The notes under the pieces are model-generated. The model was given only the letters and a program-made list of their open reading frames with translations. It had not been told where the DNA came from and did no database searches. Of a DNA stretch of 21,905 nt, positions 16,631 to 21,905 are shown in pieces. The stretch spans positions 1 to 21,905 of the forward strand of contig LT649524.1 in assembly GCA_900128395.1 (NCBI GenBank). Direction: 5' to 3'. The position numbers and the translations under genes are program-made. Within the stretch, counting starts at the first letter, position 1; the number at the start of each line of letters is the position of its first letter. Origin of the DNA: Stramenopiles sp. TOSAG23-2. Taxonomy: Eukaryota; Sar.

Positions 16631-17147
16631 TCAGATTGGTTGAGATGATTATTTACTGTATCTTCAACATCCAATGGTGCCCTGTTGCCTGGACCGATTA
16701 AAATAATAAGACTGAAAAGACAGATTTTACGAAAATTTAATTTATACGAACTGGACATGTACCTATTATAATACCGTGAAAATTAACCTTTTCGGAAATT
16801 ATTATGAATATTATATTTTTTTACAATTATAACATAGGGATAGGGTTATATAGTAATGTAAATATGAATTTATTGGGCTTATTTTTATTTTCAAAATGCA
16901 AATTTAAATAATTATTTTATTTTAATCATCAGTGTGCCGCCAGTCTAAGTCGTCGTTATCGTCTCGTCTTTTCTTTCTGTCCAATGTCCTTTTACTATGT
17001 ATATGGTGATGTAATTGTTTCAGCGTAAAAAATCAAATAATTCCACAGAAAATATCTTTTTCGTATTTCGTCCAGTTTGTTTCGGGAACTTTATGAAGCA
17101 TTCACAAAAAACATATCATCCGAACGTTAGCATAATATATATTTAAA

Positions 17148-17167
17148 CAACAACAACAACAACAACA
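17148..17167 (+). promoter_or_regulatory. (CAA)6 leader of the secreted-peptide gene
   Basis: Six CAA units plus CA run straight into the ATG at 17168. An AT-rich TATA-like run (17131-17145) lies immediately upstream. Unstructured CAA repeats are known translation-friendly leaders, as in the tobamovirus omega leader; a similar role here is inference. Confidence 0.5.
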
Positions 17168-17702
17168 ATGAAAATATCAGCATCAATATTAGCGTTGATT
17201 GCATTCGTTGCAATATTTATGGCCGTTCCTACCGAAGCACGACTAGGGCGTCGGCCACGCTATCCATGCTATTGTAGAGGTATTGGATGTTGTGGGGGTA
17301 TTCCGAATACGGGGCCAATACCACACTACAATTTCGACGAGGAAGACGAAGATGTAGGAGGGGCAATTGTAAGTTTTCTTTGATATTGACTTATCCGATG
17401 ACTGGCCTAACTATGGCACTGGAAAGGGTATTTTATTGTTGGAGAAGAGCAAAGTAAAAATTGTTGGTAACAGTGTTATATTGGACTATATTGGAAAAGG
17501 AGCTGCAGAAATACATTCAGAAATAAATATGGGCAACAAAACTATTAGAAATTTGGAAAGGTTAAATGAAGAGTTACAGGAAAATGTTAAAGAAGCAAAT
17601 AAAAGACATGACACATTTAAAGACAAGGCAATAGAGCGAGTTAATATTAATACATTGGTTTTTGGAAGCATGAGTGTTTATAATGGTAATATTTTCCTGT
17701 AA
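17168..17702 (+). CDS. Secreted Cys-containing protein, probably spliced (17168-17368 joined to 17427-17702)
   Basis: The ATG at 17168 opens a clear signal peptide (KISASILALIAFVAIFMAVP), likely cleaved after PTEA (residue 24). The mature start is basic (RLGRRPR), followed by PCYCRGIGCCGG (Cys 34, 36, 41, 42) and an acidic patch (NFDEEDEDVGG). Unspliced, the frame ends at TGA 17381-17383 (71 aa). A GTAAGT donor at 17369, a CTAAC branch-like site (17407-17411) and AG at 17425-17426 define a 58-nt phase-0 intron that joins an open frame of 91 more codons, including a coiled coil (RNLERLNEELQENVKEANKR). The product would be 158 aa. A possible further intron (17686-17741, GTAATA...TTTTAAG) would give a different C-terminus ending near 17785. 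Function unknown; the first exon resembles small secreted Cys-rich peptides. Confidence 0.6.
17369..17426 (+). other. Predicted 58-nt intron
   Basis: It has a GTAAGT donor, CTAAC 14 nt before the acceptor AG, and lies between phase-0 exon ends. The acceptor context AAAG|G is not ideal; an alternative in-frame acceptor is GGAG at 17441-17444. The length is close to the 61-nt intron predicted in the repeat gene. Confidence 0.5.
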
Positions 17703-17785
17703 TGCTATTCCAATGGTAAAATATATATACTTTTTTTTAAGGATTGCTGGATCGTCAAAATATACGAGTAATTTTTTTTGTTTAG

Positions 17786-17836
17786 AGGTACAGGTGAAAA
17801 GTCTAGGACCTAGATTAAGGTACAGGTGTACAGGTA
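17786..17836. repeat. Cluster of GTACAGGT repeats with a small palindrome
   Basis: GTACAGGT occurs at 17788-17795, 17820-17827 and 17828-17835. Between the first two copies sits the near-perfect palindrome TCTAGGACCTAGA (17802-17814). It lies in the 3' region of the secreted-peptide gene and has no recognised function. Confidence 0.6.
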
Positions 17837-18138
17837 GAGTACGATACAAAGCATGATGTGTATTTTAAAATTGTATTTTTAATAAAATATTTTAAAATAT
17901 TTAATTTACGCATCATAAATTTACTCGTACCTTTTTTTATTTTTTTAACACCTAACAAAACTTTTCTCCACTCTCTCGACACATTTTTTTTTCAGATCAT
18001 CTTTTTATACCTTGTATTTTTTTGATAGTACTAAATGATATCATAAAAGTAGCTTGTATAATGTCTCCTGGCATATCATATGATATATCAATAATATATA
18101 CACACAAAGTATATACCTTTAAAATATAGTTCATACAT
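17837..18138. other. Gap between convergent genes
   Basis: This AT-rich gap separates the secreted-peptide gene from the PRPP synthetase stop. An AATAAA at 17881-17886 could be the polyadenylation signal of the + strand gene. Nothing else can be supported. Confidence 0.5.
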
Positions 18139-19533
18139 TTACTTCTTAGTATCAAACAATTCGGATACAGATTTCCTTGCATGTACTCGTAAAATTGCAT
18201 TTGCTAACAATTCCCCTACAGATAATTGTACTAATTTCTCATTTGATTCCATATGCTTTGGCAATGGTACGGTATTAACAACTAATACTTTTTCCATACA
18301 TGAATTACGGATACGTTTATCAGCTGGACCTGAAAATAATCCATGAGAAGCAAATGCATATACTTTACGTGCACCATATTTTTTAATATTTTCTGCTGCT
18401 TTGCATAATGTACCAGCTGAATCAATCATATCATCTACTATAATTGCATCGCAACCTTCAACACTACCAACTAAATCCATCCTTGCAATTTCACCAGCTT
18501 TTTGACGTTGTTTAATAATCATTGCAACACCTGGTTCCGTACCTATACGTTTATGCAACGCTTCACCAAATTTTTTAGCACGATATACACCACCAGCATC
18601 TGGTGATACTACCACAGGATTTTGCAATGGTGGGTCTAAATTGCCAAAATATTCAACACCAACTTGTGCTGCTTCTAAATTATCCACAGGAACACGTGGT
18701 CCAAAGAAACCTTGGATTTGGCCACAATGTAAATCAACTGCGATGACTCTATCAACACCCATTGATTCCAATAAACGGGCAACATCTGCTGCAGAGATTG
18801 GAACTCGTGATGTCATTTTACGATCTTGTCTAGCATATCCATAATATGGTATGACAGCAGTAATTCTACGTGCCGATGCACGTCTCATCGTACTAACTAT
18901 TAATAATAATTCCACTAAACTTTCATTTACGTTTGGTGGGCATGTTGGTTGGATTAAATAGACATCTTGTCCACGTACATTTTCATTTACCATAACGTTT
19001 ACCTCACCATCAGCAAAACGACCAACTGTTATATCACCAAGTTTCATTCCTAAATGTTCTGTAATTTCTTCCGCTAATTTATGATTCGAACCGCCACAAA
19101 ATACTTTTGCGCGTCGCATTGGGTTAAATCCTTTCTCTTGCCCTGCATCTTCTAAGCCACTTTTATCGACTGGCTCATCATCATCATCCTCATCATCATC
19201 CTCATTCTGTTCCACAGTATCTTCCGCATTATTATTATTAGCTTTTGCATGTAACACAGAAGCAAATCCAGCGCAAGAGGTTAAACAAATAGTAAAAATA
19301 GTTGCTGAGGATGAATTATTTTGCTTCGAGCTAAAAGTTGTCACCCTGTTTGTTTTATTAAACGTTGAAAATTGTTTATTTGTACCTTTGCCAAATTGTT
19401 GGTAGTTGGTTCTTTTACTATTTTTCAAAGTATTGGTGAAAAAACGTTTTGACGTAGTGGTAATAGGTTTGTTGGATATTGATAATATTGCATGGCGTTG
19501 TGCTGCTAATTTTTGAATAGATGAACGTAACAT
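18139..19533 (-). CDS. Ribose-phosphate pyrophosphokinase (PRPP synthetase), organelle-targeted form
   Basis: It makes 5-phosphoribosyl-1-pyrophosphate from ribose 5-phosphate and ATP for nucleotide, His and Trp synthesis. The catalytic core spans residues about 139-464 and matches class I enzymes: KVFCGGSNHKLAEEI, GRFADGEVNV, the ATP-contacting YYGYARQDRK (RQDR 235-238), metal/ATP site DLHCGQIQGFFGPRVPVDNL (from 267), SPDAGGVYRAKKF (310-322), the flexible catalytic loop KQRQKAGEIAR (K341, R343) and the PRPP loop VDDMIDSAGT (366-375). All are intact. Residues 1-75 are basic and Ser/Thr-rich (MLRSSIQKLAAQRHAILSIS), a mitochondrial-type presequence, then a hydrophobic stretch (about 77-94) and an Asp/Glu run (about 110-120). 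Membrane anchoring or a bipartite plastid signal is possible. The core is about the usual 315-325 residues; the extra 138 are N-terminal. Confidence 0.95.
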   Translation of the reverse strand: MLRSSIQKLAAQRHAILSISNKPITTTSKRFFTNTLKNSKRTNYQQFGKGTNKQFSTFNKTNRVTTFSSKQNNSSSATIFTICLTSCAGFASVLHAKANNNNAEDTVEQNEDDDEDDDDEPVDKSGLEDAGQEKGFNPMRRAKVFCGGSNHKLAEEITEHLGMKLGDITVGRFADGEVNVMVNENVRGQDVYLIQPTCPPNVNESLVELLLIVSTMRRASARRITAVIPYYGYARQDRKMTSRVPISAADVARLLESMGVDRVIAVDLHCGQIQGFFGPRVPVDNLEAAQVGVEYFGNLDPPLQNPVVVSPDAGGVYRAKKFGEALHKRIGTEPGVAMIIKQRQKAGEIARMDLVGSVEGCDAIIVDDMIDSAGTLCKAAENIKKYGARKVYAFASHGLFSGPADKRIRNSCMEKVLVVNTVPLPKHMESNEKLVQLSVGELLANAILRVHARKSVSELFDTKK

Positions 19534-19552
19534 ATTTGTTTTAATTTTCTAT

Positions 19553-19587
19553 AAATATATATATATATGTATATATATAGTATATAT
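19553..19587. repeat. (AT)n microsatellite
   Basis: Near-perfect alternating AT with single G interruptions lies about 20-55 bp upstream of the PRPP synthetase ATG (- strand). It may be part of the core promoter or 5' UTR. Confidence 0.8.
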
Positions 19588-20030
19588 CAATTATGACTAA
19601 TCCAAACCTATGAATGATCCAACCTAAGATGAGGGGAGAATAGATGGATAGAAAAGGGGACGGGGTGATGAAGATGGAGTATTTGTTATTGTTTTGTCCA
19701 ATAGATATTCACATTTCTTACATAAAAATGAACCTTTTCCATTAATTATTTTGCCAGTTTGCACTATTCATTACTTGTTGTATTTTTTTTTCTGGTGTAG
19801 TAGTAATTCGACGGCCCGTATCTTTTTGTTTATATAGGGTATTGTTCTGACTGTAGTTATTAGAATATAATGTTGGGGCAGGAATATAGCAGGGAAAAAA
19901 CACAATAATAACAATGCTGGAATGGCAAAAACAGAGGGGCAGAATTTAAAAAATCACAGACTAAATTGACCGTATTCATCAGAGCCATATACCACCAATA
20001 ATACTACTTTAGGAAATCTCAGCTGGGAAG

Positions 20031-20090
20031 ACTCTGCGCTTGCTGGCTTGCCAGCTTGCTTGCCAGCTTGCCAGAGTACTATTAATAGTA
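20031..20090. repeat. GC-rich hairpin cluster plus 14-bp palindrome
   Basis: The outer arms ACTCTG (20031-20036) and CAGAGT (20072-20077) are inverted. Inside is the perfect hairpin GCTGGC-TT-GCCAGC (20042-20055), with further copies of GCCAG at 20062 and 20070 forming CTTGCCAG direct repeats. It is followed directly by the perfect palindrome TACTATTAATAGTA (20077-20090). The GC content stands out from the surrounding AT-rich DNA. Confidence 0.8.
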
Positions 20091-20405
20091 TTTACTATAC
20101 TTCTTTAACTTCTTATAGCGATCATTGTGCCAGATGATTGCACTATTATTCGGTTTTTTTTTGTTGGAAGAATTATTAAAAAAAAAAAACAGAAGAAGAT
20201 GTAGTATATCTTTATCTTTTGTACAGATTGAAAAAGGAGTTATAATACCAAAGTAATTATAGAAGAACGAGTGAATAAAAAAGTAGATAGATATCAGTAT
20301 TGTTAGTATATTTACTTGAAAGTTATTTTTTTACGTGAAAAAAGCAGGAACGGATCCATATATAAATATACAATATTTTGTAAAAACAAATATAATTACA
20401 TCAAT

Positions 20406-21554
20406 ATGATGACAGTTCCAGAAAATAATAATTATAATGAAGACAGTAGAAATAATAATACTGATAATAATAACGAATTGCAAGGTTTTCATGATTTACC
20501 AAAATTTTTACAATTTGGTTTGAAATATACAGCTTCACGGTATAAGAAATCATATATTGTGATACAATTTTTAGTACAATTTGGACTACTTATTCCAATA
20601 TTTGGTTATATGACTAAATCACTACCATTTTCAATAATATTATCTGGGTATTTATTTATATCGAATTTGGCACAAATGTTTGCACCTGACTTTACAAAAG
20701 GTGTATTTCTTGATTTATTATTGAAAGATGCAAAAATAACAAAAAGAATCAATGATAATATGTATAAGTTATGTATTGGATCAATGGTAACTTTTCTACT
20801 TATTTTACCTCCCTTCTTCTTTTACTATATAATAATACCATTTGCAACAGACCCTAATCAAATGCTTGGTCCATCGACATTCGTAATAACCCTTCTTATG
20901 TCAATTATTGGATATATTGCGATGATTCCCATGTTTATATTAACTAGTTGTCAAACCCTTATCGATCAAGTAAGCTTAGTGCATATTTCGACTATTAAAG
21001 CATATCTTGAAAAAGTTCGTATTATTATTATGAATAATAATAATAATGTTGAAGAGGATGGGATTCCACTAGTTGATAAATTATCAAAAGAACAGGAACA
21101 AGTTGAAAAATGGATCATGGATATTAATAATGGTATATCATTGTGTAATACTTTACAATTATGCAATTATATGGGAGGATCTATTTTATTTTTGGTAATT
21201 GCAGATGGAGATTATGGTATTGGGCCAACTGTGGGATGTGCTATTACCTCTCTCTTTGCATGGTTGCTGGTTGGTAATGCATTATATGCAATTGCAAAAC
21301 CAAATATGGTTTGGGAACAACAAAAAGTATTATTATTAAACGATGCAAAAGTTATTTTAAATTTAAAATTTCCAAAAGAAAATTTTGAATCATGGTTACT
21401 TTTACATCATATCAATGCAAGCAAAGCATTTGGTACTAAAATAACATTTGAAAAGATGAAGCAAACAGCTGGTGTATTGACATCCTTATTCGGTATTACG
21501 TTGTATTTATTATTACGACATCAATTGAGGAATGTGTGGAATATGTTTGGGTAA
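20406..21554 (+). CDS. Polytopic membrane protein (382 aa), family not recognised
   Basis: The start is taken at the first ATG (20406, MMTVPENNN); upstream in-frame codons lack ATG. The stop is TAA 21552-21554. The N-terminal 25 residues or so are Asn/Asp-rich and cytosolic-looking, then LPKFLQFGLKYTASRYKKS leads into hydrophobic helices at about 48-67, 72-92, 122-145 and 157-180. A polar loop with an Asn run and charged helix (about 205-260) follows, then hydrophobic segments at about 265-280, 285-308 and a final one near 358-375. Six or seven helices are likely. No transporter, receptor or enzyme signature is visible. The Asn run sits in a loop and looks like codon slippage. Its neighbours give no functional hint. 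Confidence 0.8.
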   Translation: MMTVPENNNYNEDSRNNNTDNNNELQGFHDLPKFLQFGLKYTASRYKKSYIVIQFLVQFGLLIPIFGYMTKSLPFSIILSGYLFISNLAQMFAPDFTKGVFLDLLLKDAKITKRINDNMYKLCIGSMVTFLLILPPFFFYYIIIPFATDPNQMLGPSTFVITLLMSIIGYIAMIPMFILTSCQTLIDQVSLVHISTIKAYLEKVRIIIMNNNNNVEEDGIPLVDKLSKEQEQVEKWIMDINNGISLCNTLQLCNYMGGSILFLVIADGDYGIGPTVGCAITSLFAWLLVGNALYAIAKPNMVWEQQKVLLLNDAKVILNLKFPKENFESWLLLHHINASKAFGTKITFEKMKQTAGVLTSLFGITLYLLLRHQLRNVWNMFG

Positions 21555-21905
21555 TGATCGAACTTTATGTGAGTTGCTTTGTATTTCTTATTTTTACGAG
21601 ATAATTTGGGGAATATGATATATAATGTGGTAAAAGGATTACTGATACGAAGTGTATATTATACGAAGTAGTATTAGTATTTTACAAATCGCATCGTATT
21701 ATTAATTTTAAAAAAAATCTTATTTTATTAATTTTAAAAAAAATCTTATTTTTTTTAAACAGGGGCGATATGTTTTACTCGTACGAAGTAATAATCATTT
21801 AAAAAATACATTGATGGTTAAAATCTAAGTTATTAATAATTTTAGTTCCCGTGGTAAATACTACGCTCAATACTCAATCTCAGGAATAACATTGTTAATA
21901 CATGA
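21555..21905. other. AT-rich 3' flank, no gene seen
   Basis: This flank contains a perfect 26-bp tandem repeat (21701-21752) and three copies of TACGAAGT (21646, 21662, 21782). I find no convincing ORF on either strand to the window edge. Confidence 0.6.
21701..21752. repeat. Perfect 26-bp tandem repeat, two copies
   Basis: Units 21701-21726 and 21727-21752 are identical: ATTAATTTT, eight A's, then TCTTATTTT. This is a simple recent duplication in a 3' flank. Confidence 0.85.

Larger units (their letters stand above)
16312..17167. other. Divergent intergenic region
   Basis: This gap of about 856 bp between the - strand 155-aa gene and the + strand secreted-peptide gene holds (CAA)n leaders at both ends, a strong imperfect hairpin at 16578-16630, and otherwise AT-rich DNA. 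A less AT-rich patch around 16930-16985 contains TAAGTCGTCGTTATCGTCTC. No ORF with coding character is seen. Both promoters should lie here. Confidence 0.6.
19534..20405. other. Divergent intergenic region
   Basis: This gap of about 870 bp between PRPP synthetase and the polytopic membrane protein contains an (AT)n tract next to the PRPP synthetase start, a GC-rich hairpin cluster at 20031-20077 with an adjacent 14-bp palindrome, and a T9...A12 pair at 20154-20189. No coding frame is convincing. The open frame upstream of 20406 begins with TTG, not ATG, and is not used here. Confidence 0.6.

Noticed and set aside
17436-17702. Separate gene starting at 17436
   Set aside because: It begins with TTG, and the frame is open further upstream; it is better explained as exon 2 of the secreted-peptide gene.
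20154-20189. T9...A12 hairpin as a terminator
   Set aside because: Homopolymer runs are common in this AT-rich DNA, and intrinsic terminators are not expected in a eukaryotic nuclear genome.
20316-20405. N-terminal extension of the membrane protein
   Set aside because: The extended frame begins with TTG; the first ATG is at 20406, and eukaryotic initiation at TTG is unlikely.
21655-21675. loxP-like arm (TATACGAAGT)
   Set aside because: Only about 10 bases match one loxP arm, with no inverted partner arm or 8-bp spacer nearby; coincidence in AT-rich DNA.

Overview
This window looks like nuclear DNA of a microbial eukaryote. It is strongly AT-rich, with many (AT)n, (GA)n, (CAA)n and Asn-codon runs, short GT..AG introns of about 56 to 61 nt can be inferred, and one gene encodes a RhoGEF domain. 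The PRPP synthetase, with DLHCGQIQGFF and a long N-terminal presequence, looks more algal or stramenopile-like than fungal or animal, but I cannot name the lineage. The standard genetic code fits, with TGA, TAA and TAG all used as stops. LAYOUT. 1-302: 3' end of a + strand gene with an acidic, Asn-rich tail. 628-1603: a - strand gene for an acidic, lysine-rich coiled-coil protein whose 3' part lies in a 274-bp head-to-tail tandem duplication (697-970 and 971-1244). 2350-3288: an unrecognised + strand protein. 3474-15743: a single 12.3-kb - strand ORF (4089 aa), the centrepiece. 15844-16311: a small - strand membrane-anchored protein. 17168 to about 17702: a + strand secreted Cys-containing peptide gene, probably spliced. 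18139-19533: a - strand PRPP synthetase. 20406-21554: a + strand polytopic membrane protein. The gaps between them are AT-rich and hold hairpins, microsatellites and short repeats. No tRNA, rRNA, CRISPR array or insertion sequence was recognised. CENTREPIECE. The 4089-aa protein carries, in order, a possible alpha/beta barrel-like N-terminal region, a 12-helix (6+6) membrane region resembling the PelG/polysaccharide-flippase type, about 750 residues of unrecognised sequence, a PH domain, a PelF-like GT4 glycosyltransferase (GTWP...GGGVAS, WDHGVLWRER, ExxxxxxxE), a coiled coil, and a C-terminal RhoGEF (DH) plus PH-like module. In bacteria PelF and PelG are separate proteins of the Pel exopolysaccharide system. 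Here both functions appear to sit in one eukaryotic chain together with a Rho-family activator. I infer a self-contained polysaccharide synthase/exporter physically coupled to cytoskeletal or cell-wall signalling. SECOND UNUSUAL SIGNAL. Inside the 274-bp tandem duplication, a 45-bp block (704-748 against 978-1022) is the exact base-by-base complement of its partner copy without reversal, while both flanks are nearly identical. Inversion cannot produce this. It is either a data or in-silico artefact or something without a known mechanism, and it changes the predicted 3' end of that gene.
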